Source: Xiphydria camelus | Taxonomy: Eukaryota > Arthropoda > Insecta > Hymenoptera > Xiphydriidae | NCBI GenBank assembly: GCA_963678675.1 | Contig: OY783191.1 | Location: 10,041,995-10,105,994 of the forward strand | Direction: 5' to 3' | DNA length: 64,000 bases | Shown: one piece after another, positions 11,135-22,119 of the stretch | How the letters are laid out: every line of letters starts with the position of its first letter | Position numbering within the stretch: the first letter of the stretch is position 1 | Made by a program: the position numbers and the translations under genes | Notes under the pieces: model-generated | Databases searched by the model: none | Seen by the model: the letters and a program-made list of their open reading frames with translations, nothing else | Told to the model about the DNA's origin: nothing

Positions 11135-11377
11135 CAGTATGTTCGAGTGGAAAGTATACAAAGGGACTCGTAGTTTTATGTTGATTGTCGTATTACTTTT
11201 TCGAGATTGAAACTGCGTAAGCGCAATTTTTCGTGCTCATGACACATGCTGTCAAATCTTCCACACATATTGTTTGCGCGAAAAATTGCACGTGTGCAGT
11301 TTCAATCTCGAAAAAGTACTACGGCAATCAACATAAAACTACGGGTCTCTTTGTATATTTTGCTCTCGAACATACTG
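11135..11377. mobile_element. TA-flanked foldback MITE
   Basis: 243 bp with arms of about 100 bp; ends CAGTATGTTCGAG and CTCGAACATACTG, flanked by TA at 11133-11134 and 11378-11379. The TA duplication places it with Tc1/mariner-type MITEs. It is non-coding, so the open frames across it are by-products of the palindrome. Confidence 0.85.
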
Positions 11378-11389
11378 TATATTTTGCTA

Positions 11390-11968
11390 ACAAGGAAACC
11401 CCGCGAGGTATCCGCCTCCAATTTGAATGAAACTCAGTAGAATTGAAGTTTATCAGAAAATAAGAGACCACAACTTTTTTTATCTGTTGAATTGTGGTTT
11501 AAGGGGGATAAATAGCCCTCCAAAGTTGAGCCCTCTTAAAGCCATCTTTAATGAAGAGAGGTATAGTAAAAGTTTCAATGTAAGATCTGTTTGGTTTCTT
11601 ACGTACCTACAATAAAATGGTGGAATAGAAATTGGAAAAGAAGAAATTGTTTCTCAAAAGAATTATGTTGACATCTGATTTTTCAAATTATCTTTTTCGA
11701 CCTGAGAACAAAATGAAGGAAATTGAATTCTCAATATAGTCGTATTTTTCAACATTTGTTTCCTTCCTATAGTTATTTTAATTTTCCATTTTTATTTCAC
11801 GCCTTGGTGGTCGGAGCTTCCGAGCTTGTGGGTAGATCATAGGTAGAACTTGATATTTATATATTAAAAAATTATTTTATAGTATTAAATTATTTTTCGG
11901 TAAACTTCAATTCTCTCTCTGCCCAGCTTCACCACATTGGAGGCGAACACCTCGCGGGGTCTCCTTGT
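11390..11968. mobile_element. 579-bp inverted-repeat element
   Basis: The ends ACAAGGAAACCCCGCGAGGT (11390) and ACAAGGAGACCCCGCGAGGT (complement, ending 11968) are inverted, and similarity continues for about 65 bp through GCCTCCAAT and AATTGAAGTTTA. It starts 12 bp after the preceding foldback ends. The target duplication is unclear. Confidence 0.8.
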
Positions 11969-12438
11969 AAGTTTGCATTGAGGTTACAAATGCAAAATAT
12001 TTATTTACTCCTAAATAATGTATCTTCTACATTGAAAAAATGGATTATTTTCAGTTAATGGACGTATATTTCAATATTTCGAAATAAATATTTCCTTGGG
12101 CCAAGCAAATGGTTGTTAACTATTATCACATTTATTTGCCACAAATAAATATTTCGAAGTAACTGCCCCAATAAAATAAACATTCTAACATGTAACGCAT
12201 ATTTTTTACTGTATTCAAATAAACATTTATTAATTATAAATAAACTGTTTTTTCAATATATGCGCGTATAATCTTACTTAATGTAAATACATTCTTTTAT
12301 GCTCATAACTTTAAAAAAATAATTTCATTCAGTCTATGTCAAAAAGTAACAATGATCTGCGAATTATTCCGCAACGTGAAATATGAATAATATGAGACTT
12401 TAAGCCAGGCATTTTATTCTCATCTCCGCCTTCTCAGT

Positions 12439-12893
12439 ATGCATGGAATCGATGTCAAGAGAATATCGACTTGTATATCGCAAATAAAAATAAAAAACCT
12501 TGAGAAACATCTCGTCAGAAGGAGCAGTCATTCCCGTAAGTATATCATGTTTTATTTGCGCTCCTTTCTTCTTTTTTGTGCTTTCTTTTGCGCGTTCCTC
12601 GTCTTTTTGGAGTATTTGGCTTGCGCGAGAAAGTGCAGCGCGCGTTCAACGTCTCGAATACGAAATACGACCTCGAAGAAAGTTTTGAGAATCGGTTGCA
12701 CGCGTCGCGCGAACGGCATGTAGACAGTGTCGAATCCGGCGTCTTACCTAACACCTCGACACTTCGTTCACGCATAATAACGACCGTGAGAGCACGAAAC
12801 GAGTTGGCTCGTCCTTTTAATGTCGCGCTACTGTATCGTGAGACGAAATGGCATAAGGAAGCTGTCTTGTATTGCAAAGAAGATTGTAAGTAG
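12439..12893 (+). other. GC-raised island, possible untranslated exon
   Basis: GC content rises sharply at about 12430-12890 in otherwise AT-rich DNA, and long overlapping open frames exist on both strands (up to 110 codons). None resembles a family I know. Two good splice-donor matches lie on the plus strand, CCC|GTAAGTAT at 12534 and ATT|GTAAGTAG at 12887. This is compatible with the first exon of an unseen gene or a non-coding RNA. No start codon choice can be defended. Confidence 0.25.
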
Positions 12894-13741
12894 TCTTTTT
12901 ATAAATTGCAGTAGGACCGACGTAGTAATATTAGCTGTACAATGAGAACAATGGATTATTATTAAACGGAATATTGTTGTTGGAAGTTAAATTCTATAAT
13001 TACGACAGCAAATCGTATTCATTTGATTACAAATTCATTTTATGGGAAGAGTAATGCGTTTATTCCAAAAGTTATCAATTTATTTTATTACGAGCAAAAA
13101 TAACTAGTATACTATAACTCTAACAATGAGAATACAACTTCCCGCGCAAAAAAATCTAAGATTATAGATACTATCATAACACGAGAATAACGACTTTTAC
13201 GAGCAATCATCTATTTTTCATCTTCCATTTCCTTCACGAGGTTTTTATACTTTGTACGAAAAAAAAAGCCGTATTTTTACCCTTATATTTATTACACAAT
13301 ATTGCTATGAATAGTAGAATTATACTTCCAGTAGCAATTCATTTTTCTCAATGTACATACTTACTATAAATATATTCTTAATTGTCTGTTTCATAAGAAC
13401 GATATGTTATCATATGCTGCTGTTTCAATATGTGTTTCTGATTTCAGAATAACAATAATTTGTTCTTATTGTAATTTATGAGAGAAACTGTCATAAATTT
13501 GTATTTTTGTATTATTATTATTTGCTTTGTGTATTTTTTACACTTGAGGGAATACATTCTTATTAAGTCAGAATATTTATATCGATATTTCTCTCTACAT
13601 TGCTGAGCACTTTGCTCAGTTTCTCAGCGTCTAAATTCTCAATAAGAAGCATCGAAATTTAATAAATCCAAATTTAAAGAACATCATAAATAAAACGTAA
13701 ACTTGAAGAATTTAATTCCAATCTTCTGTTTTTTTCATTTT
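12894..13741. other. Unassigned AT-rich sequence downstream of the peptide exon
   Basis: This stretch should hold the last exon of the minus-strand peptide gene, which ends at a splice donor at 13805-13806. I could not identify an acceptor followed by a convincing Cys-containing reading frame here. No repeats stand out. Confidence 0.3.
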
Positions 13742-13806
13742 CTACAAAAGTAACGTCGAAAGACATTTGTGCGCGAACTGATCGAACGAAAGAATTGTAA
13801 ACTTAC

Positions 13807-13945
13807 GATTTGCACATTTTTGCGGAATCGGCAGCGACAAGAATCTACCGGGTCGGTTGCTGTGAGGTCGAGCCTCGTTAATGGCGGGATCGGCAGCTAC
13901 GAAAACTGCCAGCACCAGCACTACGGCCAGCAGTAACAGTTTCAT
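13807..13945 (-). CDS. Small secreted peptide, secapin-like, coding exon
   Basis: The exon encodes 46 residues plus one base. Residues 1-18 form a textbook signal peptide (MKLLLLAV... ending FVAA), with likely cleavage before Asp19. The mature start is rich in Pro, Arg and Asn and leads into RFLSLPIPQKC, a spacing of aromatic residue, Pro-x-Pro and Cys that recalls secapins, small hymenopteran venom and haemolymph peptides with protease-inhibitor or antimicrobial roles. The start is fixed by a 3' splice site (TTATTTTTTCAG) ending directly before the ATG. The exon ends AATC|GTAAGT, phase 1. The exon that should carry a second Cys was not found, so the gene is partial here. A proline-rich antimicrobial peptide is the main alternative. 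The exon model is firm, the family name is tentative. Confidence 0.6.
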
Positions 13946-15852
13946 CTGAAAAAATAATTCATTTTGCGTGAGTAAATTGAGGGGGAAATTGAAGAAGGAA
14001 AGATAAATAGGCCTTTAGATGCCAACATTTTTTTCCCACTTTGCTCCGACCTTTTCTCACCAGTATTGTATGAAATACAAAATAATCGAATAAAATTTCA
14101 TTTATAATGTTCACACCTATTAGTTTTATACATATACATTTAATTTTCAAAGCTCCATATTATTCTAATATTATAATTTATTAGTATTATTGGTTTTATA
14201 TTATTTAAATTATTTTAACAACATTCGGATATATTGACGTCATTTACAATTATAATCAAAGTAACAGAATTGTTTGCACAATTTTATTATTCATCAAATT
14301 CAAAGAAATAAAATTTAAAAATATACAACTTCATCTGCTTAGTTTTTATTGCAATAAATAAGCCAGCACTATTCACTTTCAAATATCTCGTCAGAAAGAA
14401 TATTATTGAAATCTGATTGAAGAAGGATTCCTAGGTTCGATTCGAGTCTCCCTTCCTCATCTTTTTCCCCACTCTAGCAATCTTTACTACTACTAATGTA
14501 TATGCAAATGAGCACACACCAACCCACCTGAATATAAATGTAAATGCTAATGCAAATTTTTCATTTGCTAGATACCGTAAGAAGAGGGCGGCAAAAAAGA
14601 CGAGAGGCTTGTCGACAACTCTCGAAATTTCTGGCGTCCTTGCTGGATTCATCGTCGACCGATTAGACGAGACTTTTACAAAATCGTAGTACACAAATTT
14701 GAATAGCTAAGACTCTTATTAAAGATTATTTAGTTCTAATAGTAGAACAAATTAAACCTCCCAAATTAAAGTTTACTTTGTATCATACAAAAATGGTTAT
14801 GCAAAGTAATTAACGTTTACTTAAATTAAACTATTAAAGAATGTCAAATTATTAACTACATATATTCCAAGAAAAGTTATACTTCAATATAAATTTATGA
14901 ATAAATGTATTTTTGTTACACAAAAGTGCATTCGCTCTGAAATATTCAATTTCATAAGTACGAATTTAAAAGAAAAATTGCATATGATCAAATATGAGTA
15001 CTTTCATTCACGTGAATAAATTTTAATCCAGGTTATTATTTTATAAATGTTATAAAACATGAAATGATGAAATTAACGAATCAAAGATTCGTGCATTTAT
15101 TTTTCATTTAATATTTTTTTACATAAATTATATTGATTTAAAGTTTGAAAGAAATATTTTGTAAAGATTGACACTCAATATTGTGTGCTTTTTATCGTTA
15201 CAATAGGAAATATAAATTGGATAGAAGCATTTAAAAAATCAGATTGTTAGAAAACTGAAATAAATAAGACACCTCTGAGTCAATTCAATTCCGTAAGATC
15301 AAATGAATATAACTATTACCATTTTGCACAAATCGCACTAATGTCTTATACAAATTAGCCCCGCTAATTTTAACGTTACATTGTTTTATAAACTTGTAGC
15401 ACCAAGTATGGTTCATTCGTAGCACAGTCCAGTATCTTGACACTCGTAACTACCCCTTCTTCTGTTCCAGAAATGGCTTTATGAGCTATACAAGAGCTCT
15501 AAGTGTCAAACACTCGTATTTATTCTCACTCGCCCGTAATTACGATGAAAAAAACTTAAAAAAAAACAATGTATTCGTTCGACGGCAATTTTTATTTCAA
15601 TAAATTTACAGAATATATCCGTAGCACAGTCAAATATCGACACTCGTATCTCTTCCTCCTCTCCAAAAATAGTTTTATAAGCTTCAAGTGTCAAACATTT
15701 TATTTTTGAATTTATTAACGCTCGCCTGCCTTTTACCGTGGACAAAAAAAATTGTAGCTCTCTTGATGGTAACTTTTTATTTTAAGAATTTTCAAAATTT
15801 AAAAGTCGTATAGCCGCGAGTTCAGGTAGAGTTATCCCGGTTCGTCACTCAC
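13946..15852 (-). other. 5'UTR intron of the peptide gene
   Basis: Inferred intron of about 1.9 kb: donor CAAG|GTGAGT at 15851-15852 and acceptor TTTTTTCAG immediately upstream of the ATG at 13945. The content is AT-rich with no convincing coding frame on either strand and no clear transposon. Two related blocks (around 15420-15540 and 15600-15740) containing TAGCACAGTC, GACACTCGTA and AGTGTCAAAC indicate an old local duplication of about 190 bp. Confidence 0.5.
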
Positions 15853-15920
15853 CTTGTGGCGCGAAGAAAGTAGGCGGAGAAATCGATGCTCAAAGAAACG
15901 TAGTCACTGTGAGGATATGG
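15853..15920 (-). other. Non-coding exon 1 of the peptide gene (predicted)
   Basis: Transcription is expected to start around 15907-15920, roughly 30 bp downstream of a TATA box on the minus strand. The exon then runs to the strong donor CAAG|GTGAGT. It contains no ATG-initiated frame that joins the peptide. The 5' limit is approximate. Confidence 0.45.
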
Positions 15921-15944
15921 ACAGACGGGCCTCTGCACTGTCGG

Positions 15945-15952
15945 TTATATAG
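15945..15952 (-). promoter_or_regulatory. TATA box of the peptide gene
   Basis: CTATATAA on the minus strand, followed about 30-40 bp downstream by CCTCACAGTG, which resembles an arthropod initiator. The upstream side (15955-16030) is GC-rich. Gland- or immune-regulated peptide genes often have such focused TATA promoters, but no specific factor site can be claimed. Confidence 0.5.
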
Positions 15953-16172
15953 AAAAGGTCCCCACCACTTCTGCTGGGGTCCGGTCCCACCCGGAGGCAC
16001 GAGTAGAGGTCCCGCTGCCAGATGTACCGGTGACCTTACTCATAATTACTCCCGGCAATTAGGGGTTAGCGATCTGTACTGTAGCTCTTCTCGATCGCTC
16101 GCTATGATACGATCGCCTGCGATGATCGAGCACTATCTCAGCTCCCAAATAATTCGTGCTGAGCTTCATTGA

Positions 16173-16594
16173 TCAACTTTCGATTTTCGAGTTAAAATCA
16201 CTTTCTTCAAAATACGAACACATGTTCTCCCTCGCCTATTCTGCTCCGCGAGATGCTCTCCCAATGAATTGTCAACGTGCTACATAAAAAGCAAAATGTC
16301 GACCGAATATCGTGAGGCTAAAACTAGTGACACGGGCCAACGATCTCATTTGCGCCATTGATGTAAGTTTGGTCACCAAATCGTCCAAGTGGGTCTCCTT
16401 GAATTTGCAAAGTTTTGAAAGATTTTATTAACGAGAGGCTTATATGTATATTATTTATGCATTACGAATCGCGTGAGACTTCATCGCGTTGGAATTCATT
16501 ATCCTAATGGATAGGGTTTTTATGCCAAATCCAGTGAACCTGTGTAAAGAAATAGTTTTGTTCAAACGAGCGTTCTTAGGAACAATGTGAAGTA
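16173..16594. other. Unassigned upstream region of the peptide gene
   Basis: About 420 bp upstream of the predicted promoter. No gene or repeat was recognised. It may hold regulatory sites that cannot be named from sequence alone. Confidence 0.25.
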
Positions 16595-17157
16595 CACTGC
16601 TATTCATGAATGCCTGGACTTGACAGTTCTCGGGTTATCCGTGTGTGTGCTACTGTCAATTGTCGAAGTTTGGCGAAGGTCGCACGAGTTTCACGTTGAT
16701 CGGTCATGTGAAAGCCTAAATCTCCAGGACATTTAAAAAAATACTTGATACTCGGCTCGAGCGACTTTTCCGGTGCTGAGACACCGGACCATCCAGGACA
16801 TTTTCCAGGAAAGACTTAGAGCTTGGTTCAGGTCAATGCCGGTGAAGAGAATTCTACAGGATATTTAAACAGATATCATTTTTCCAGGACATATAAAAAA
16901 ATTCATAACGCTTGGCTCAGACGAATGATCCTGCAAGGAATAACCTCCAGGACATGATAAAAAAGACTATTCTCGGCTCAGATGAATGTTCTGGCGAGAA
17001 GACACTTACATTAGAAGACACATCTCAGTCGTTGACATGACCGATCAACGTGAAACTCGTGCGACCTTCGCCAAACTTCGACAATTGACATTAGCACACA
17101 CACGGATAACCCGAGAACTGTCAAGTCCAGGCATTCATGAATGGCATGTCGACAGTG
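16595..17157. mobile_element. TA-flanked foldback with internal minisatellite
   Basis: Arms of about 112 bp (16602-16714 and 17033-17142) are nearly identical complements, with outer ends CACTG/CAGTG flanked by TA at 16593-16594 and 17158-17159. The central 300 bp holds about five degenerate units of 60-70 bp, each with a CCAGGACAT-like start, an A-run and a CTCGGCTCAGACGAATG-like segment (for example 16728, 16793, 16887, 16951). Non-coding. Confidence 0.82.
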
Positions 17158-17417
17158 TACAATATCGCTCTATCATGTTGATTGAATCTTATACCGGACG
17201 TTTTAAATTTTTCCGACATCTTTTTTTAAAATTGGATTCAAAATGTATTTTTTTGTGAAATCAAATTCAGATATTAAAAATCATTTCGGTTTCACTCACC
17301 ACCCTTCCTTTCTCGCTATTATGATTTTACATGCATTTTTTAACTAGGTATTAAAAAAATAGTACCTATGCAAAAACTCTTTTTTATGTATAATCTTTCT
17401 TCGTTAAAGTATAGATA

Positions 17418-18263
17418 CGTGGATCATTTGAAAAGTTTCCGGCCTTTTTAGGAAAAACACATAGGTACTTATTTTAAGGTAAAAAAATTTATTTCTCAAC
17501 ATAGTCTCCTCGTAACTCGATACATTTAATCCATCGTTTCTTCTAACCCTTCGAGCCGTCAGAAATTTGTACCACATTTTTCCCCCCAAGAAATTTTAGA
17601 TCCAGGTTTCATCGACAGTTATCAAAGGTCGCAAAATTCAGCTGGATTCCTTTTATACAGCTCAAGCCACTCGCGCGACACGTCGAGCCGTACGCGCTTT
17701 TGGTCAATAATTGTCAACAAATGCGGCACCCAGCGCGTGGATAATTTTCTCATAACCAAATCCTCGTGCAAAATCTTGTGTACCCGTTCATCTGATATCT
17801 TACAAGCCTCAGCAATCTCCTTCACGGTCAATCAACGATCTTCCATCACAGTTTCATACACTAAGTCCACAATTTAGTCAGTTGAAACAGGTTTTGGGCG
17901 CCCAGAACGTTCATCATCAAAAATGCTTGTACGGCCACGTTTGTACTCAGCCACCCAATGTTTGACGGTTGTGTATGAAGGGGACAGTTCACCGTATACT
18001 GAGTCTAACTCGTCTTTTATTTCCCGAGTTTTTTTCCTTTCAAATAAAAGAACTTAATCACTGCGCGATACTCGATTTTCTCCCTTGTCGACAGAAAACA
18101 TCTGTCAACTTTTTAAAAGTGCCATGAGCAAAGTACTAATCGGAATGACTTGAAATTTTTATAGGATACATGTATCAACACCATTTTTATCAGACGATAG
18201 CAAGAATTAAATTCTATCATGACTGCTTGTCAATAAGGCCAGAAACCTTTCAAATAACCCACG
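17418..18263 (-). mobile_element. mariner element, copy B
   Basis: 846 bp with ends CGTGGATCATTTGAAAAGTT and CGTGGGTTATTTGAAAGGTT flanked by TA (17416-17417, 18264-18265). It is the same family as copy A at 7402-9196 but in opposite orientation and without the two insertions, so it serves as the reference for dating them. It is internally deleted compared with a full mariner (about 1.3 kb). Confidence 0.88.
17470..18090 (-). pseudogene. mariner transposase, deletion derivative
   Basis: Reading from 18090 downwards, the N-terminal helix-turn-helix region, TVKHWVAEYKRG, RSGRPKPVSTD and VKEIAEACKISDERV can be followed, then MRKLSTRWVPHLL and an arginine-rich segment ending at 17622. In-frame stops occur before the second helix-turn-helix. 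The start ATG appears to be mutated. The catalytic DDD domain is deleted: the sequence jumps to the C-terminal NVSSYEETMLRNKF block at about 17490-17530. The deletion point matches that of copy A, so both copies descend from the same internally deleted, non-autonomous mariner. Confidence 0.85.
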
Positions 18264-18269
18264 TATTTC

Positions 18270-18890
18270 ATTCCTTTAATGAATGCTACATGAATGCTTC
18301 ATGGAAGCCATTTAGAATCACTGAAGTTTTTTAAAAAATTCGATTTCGTTAAATCTTTATTCGTTCAACCGTTTCACTCGGAAGTAGAATCTGTTATTGA
18401 GTTCTCATACGATAACATTGCAATTCTAAAATAAACAAGCTGATTGTAAACATTTGTTGAGTCCAAATAAGAGAGTATTTTATTTTCTGCTACATCAAAG
18501 TCACGGATGACTTTATTCGGCATCAGTGATCAAAGTTCGTTTTCTCACATGAATTTAAATCCATTTTGTTCAATAGATTGATTGCTGAATTTAAATGTTG
18601 ACCTTCGATGAACCTGAATATATATATCTAAATAATAATTATCTTGTATCCTGATGACTGAAAACAGTATACGTATTTCGTATTTCTTCTTTTCCATCAA
18701 TTTTTCAAAGTCAAGATTCAGTAAGTTTCCTATTTATAGTCAAAACTCTCATGACGTTCCACTGTCAGGACATCGTCCCCACTGAAGTATTTATCACCAA
18801 ACCAGGTAGACCAATCAACGCCTGACTAATAAAACGTAAGTACATGAAAAGAGATTTGTAATCCACAATAACGAACACACACGTAGTACC
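18270..18890. other. Unassigned AT-rich sequence
   Basis: No supported feature. The stretch lies between the mariner copy and the next transposase fragment; its last 100 bp may be degraded transposase. Confidence 0.3.
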
Positions 18891-18899
18891 TACTATGGA

Positions 18900-19200
18900 A
18901 CTCCTACGAAACATTTTTGGAGAACGCCTCATTTCGCGAAATTCAGCCTTCAATTGACCGGCCCGGTCGCCCGATTTGACGGCTCCCGACTACTTTCTTT
19001 GGGGATATCTAAAGGGGCGAGTGTACGTCAATAAACCAGGAACTGTTAAGCAGCTGAAGGATAATATTCGAGCTGAGATACGAGAGTTAACCAGAAATTC
19101 TAACAGCTGTAATGGAAAATGCTATTAACAGAGCATAATATTGTGAGATGGCAAATGGCAGCTATTTACGGCATATAGTTTTTCACACATAGACCAAAAA
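18900..19200 (+). pseudogene. Second mariner-type transposase, C-terminal fragment
   Basis: Plus-strand translation shows FGERLISR, then (after a W-to-stop TGA) PARSPDLTAPDYFLWGYLKGRVY, which contains the conserved SPDLxPxDYFLWG block around the third catalytic Asp region of mariner/Tc1-type enzymes, then TVKQLKDNIRAEIREL. One base is gained or lost near 19092, after which MENAINRA and the C-terminal end are readable with another stop. The N-terminal half is absent. It belongs to a different family from the mariner copies at 7.4 and 17.4 kb. Confidence 0.8.
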
Positions 19201-19310
19201 AAACTCCGTACACCAGTTTTTGATATTTAAAAAAAAAATAGTGATAAAAAGTTAAACAGTGCAAAAGTTACAGTTACTGTAAACCCCGTCGTGACTTTTG
19301 CGCCACCCTG
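19200..19310 (+). repeat. Right end of the second mariner-type relic
   Basis: The terminus reads GACTTTTGCGCCACCCTG followed by TA at 19311-19312, typical of mariner-like ends (complement CAGGGTGGCGCAAAAGTC). No left partner was found upstream, so the element is 5'-truncated. Confidence 0.6.
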
Positions 19311-19312
19311 TA

Positions 19313-20680
19313 CGAGCCATGTCTGTAGATTTGAGGAAAAAAAATGTCCACATTTAATATCAATGACTTAACGAGATTTTAAAAGTAATAAGACATTATT
19401 TGTAACTTAATTAATACTGAAACTCTGCAAAATAGTCTATACTCCTACACGTTGAAAACTAAACGGAAAAATATTTTTTTACGATACTGCTATGTTTTTA
19501 GTTTTCAGTAGGAACTATGAAAATTGGATAAATACACGACATCGACTATTCTCTTCTTTTAGTGTAAAGCTTAAAATGTAGGTACGTATAGGTACCCCCC
19601 CCCCCCCCCCCAAGTAGTATCTTATCGTTACAATAGAAAAGTTAAAAAAAATTCGTTATGGTAATTTTATTAGCGATTTAAAATATCTTTTAGTGTAATC
19701 AAATTTAAATTACTTCATTTTTCGAGAGAAAATTTTGTTTATAATAAATTTAAGCTTTGCAGGTTTTCTCGTGTCTTTATGTGTTGACAGTAGTATTATA
19801 CCTCGGACATACGCCCTAAAATATTAATACTCTCATTTTTAAACGATATCTCAATTTCTTTCGTAGAAATATTATATTTTTTGCAGTTATATATGTATAT
19901 AGATCTAATGGTATGTGTACTTGAAGCTCACATCGTCGTGTATGATTGTAAATGTCGTACAAATATTTGGACCTATTATTTTATAGTATTTGTTAAAGTA
20001 TAATAAAGAATTAAAATTCCGAACAGCGTTGAACTGGATTCATTTATTTACAGTCAACGAGGGTTTGTTTTCCATTGAATGACGTGAGAAAAATTGGTGA
20101 AATAAAATGAATGATGGAAAACTAAGTTAATCTGATTACCATCCTACGTATGTACCTATCTTTCATTTTGAAATTCAGTTCCACTTTTGCGAATATCCAA
20201 ACTTTCGTGGAAATGTAAAATATTTTATTCGAAATCTGATATTTTTCTTGACGGCTTCAATTGATATTCAATGAATACAATTTATAACAGTCGTAAATTA
20301 CCTACTTATTCAATATCTAACATAATATTTATGTAGTAAGTAGTTATATAACATCATTACTACTACACAGCTATTATAAGCATGCTGAATTCGAATATAT
20401 TAATACTAGAAGTTCCTGCGCATAGCATATGCGCATCTATACCTTTAAAATTCAATTATATTCAAAAAATTGTTTTTTTTTTAATTTTCCCCTTCGTTTT
20501 GCCTATCCACGGCCATCGATTCAATAATTTTCTAACATACAATAAATTCGTCTGTTTTTTCATCCACCCGTGCATTCAAGAATGAGAAAAGAAAAGATTT
20601 AATAAAATAACAAAACATATACGTATCACCCACGGTTCTGAGTTTGTAAATCTAATCCTGTCCAATTTTTGTTTAAAAAT
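19313..20680. other. Unassigned AT-rich sequence
   Basis: About 1.4 kb without a supported gene. It includes a 17-base C run at 19595-19611. Open frames are short and AT-biased. Confidence 0.35.
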
Positions 20681-20689
20681 TCTATTTTT

Positions 20690-20942
20690 AAATTTAATTA
20701 TATACGCAATTATAAATGTCTTGTTTCTCTTCTGAGATTACTGTAATAGAACCAAGTAATCTAACTTTTGTGTGAAAGAGCTAAATAAACCTGGTTATGA
20801 CTAAAGACAGATTTTTAAAAATATAAACAACTTTATCAAAAAGTTGACCTTCCGATGTATTTATAGTCATCGAAAAGGCTAATCTTATTGGAAATTGTTT
20901 TACTTTAAATTTAAATGGCATTTTTATATCTGACGGTGTTAA
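20690..20942 (-). pseudogene. Helitron/Pif1-type helicase, C-terminal half
   Basis: The minus strand gives TPSDIKMPFKFKVKQFPIRLAF, MTINTSEGQ (helicase motif V region, usually TINKSQGQ) and, after a frameshift, SHNQVYLALS (motif VI region, usually HGQLYVALSR). This is the end of the Pif1-like helicase of a Helitron RepHel protein, which unwinds DNA for rolling-circle transposition. The reading frame is cut at 20942 by the 20943-23038 element, and the upstream half is at 23042-23230. Confidence 0.8.
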
Positions 20943-21476
20943 CCCCTTGCCGTACTTTAACGAATCTGACTCGTGATACAAATTTTGTACCAAACATGAA
21001 TATCACGAGTAAGTCTCATCGAATGAACATTGGACCAAACGTAAACATCACGAGTCAAGGTTGCTGCACATTAGACCGACACGACACAATACACCGTCGG
21101 CGCGGGCGTCGGCCGACAACCACCGCACATATACCGATGACTACCGACGTTTTCTCGACGCGATTTGCTTCTTTCCTCTCCAAATCAATACAAGTTTTGC
21201 GTATTTGCATGCATGTCCGACGCGAACTCGAGTTTCGGCTCAATGCAGTCGTTGAACTACCGTCGTTTCGGCAGCTACTTCTTCTGATGTCATTTCTTTC
21301 CTCGTCTGATTGTGTTAATTATTGTCCCGAACACATCATACAAGTCCTTATAGGTGTGTACTAACTAAATAATTTTTTCTTCGTCCATTTTAGCCACACG
21401 CCTGTATTTCAAACACTGAAGTACAGTGAATGATACCGTAGAGTGAAGCTGATGCGTTTGCGCAAATAGTTATTTT

Positions 21477-21587
21477 CGTTATTAGGGCGTGAAGCGCTGT
21501 TTTTAACGAGTGTGAAGTTTGCCGCACGAGCGAAGCGAGTACGGCAATCACACTCGTTAGAACGGCGCGAAACAACCGAATAACGAA
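21477..21587. repeat. 110-bp hairpin
   Basis: The arms CGTTATTAGGGCGTGAAG... and the complement ...GGCGCGAAACAACCGAATAACG pair imperfectly outside and closely inside (AACGAGTGTGAAGTTTGCCG against CGGCAATCACACTCGTT) around a short loop. It is probably a small snap-back MITE. Confidence 0.65.
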
Positions 21588-21594
21588 TTCTATT

Positions 21595-21752
21595 TTTTGT
21601 CACTAAGTGTCAAATACGAGGTTGACGATTTCACGCACTGCGCAGGTTATTTCACGCACTGCGCAACTTTTCACGAATTGGTGTGTGAAAGATGATTTCA
21701 CATGCGTCGAGGACGCCCATGAAACCGAGTATTTGACACTGAGTGACAAAAA
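21595..21752. mobile_element. 155-bp MITE, family B copy 1
   Basis: Inverted ends TTTTTGTCACTAAGTGTCAA and its near complement at 21729-21752. The inside holds repeats of TTTCACGCACTGCGCA. A second copy of the family lies at 50995-51622 in opposite orientation, interrupted by about 460 bp. Confidence 0.82.
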
Positions 21753-21784
21753 CAAACATCGCTGACCATTGACGGCTTGGAACG

Positions 21785-21895
21785 GCACACTAGACCGACA
21801 CGACACGAAACGTACCGATTTTGTCAGTCAGAATTGCAGGACGACAACACGGCCAACGTCGTGTCGTGCTGTATCGGTCCAGTGTGCGGACGCGC

Positions 21896-21968
<73 letters not shown>

Positions 21969-22020
21969 CATGCATTATATCTTAACCGTTATTTGACGTG
22001 TCGTGTCGTGTTGGTCTAGT
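21785..22020. repeat. Inverted repeats with GACCGACACGACAC motif
   Basis: CACACTAGACCGACACGACACG at 21786 is repeated in inverted form at about 21862-21888 and 21997-22022, and a further direct copy lies at 21067. These look like ends of small nested elements separated by the GA microsatellite. Confidence 0.6.
21900..21965. repeat. (GA)n microsatellite
   Basis: About 33 uninterrupted AG dinucleotides. The Arg-Glu open frames across it are artefacts. Confidence 0.97.
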
Positions 22021-22119
22021 GTGCGACAAACTTCAGACTCGTGGACTGAAGATCAGGACGAGCGTAAACATCACGAATTGGACTCGTGGAATGGTCCACG
22101 CGGAAAAAAAAGTATCGTC

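Noticed and set aside
21769..22019. Arg-Glu repeat protein
   Set aside because: It is the GA microsatellite read in frame.
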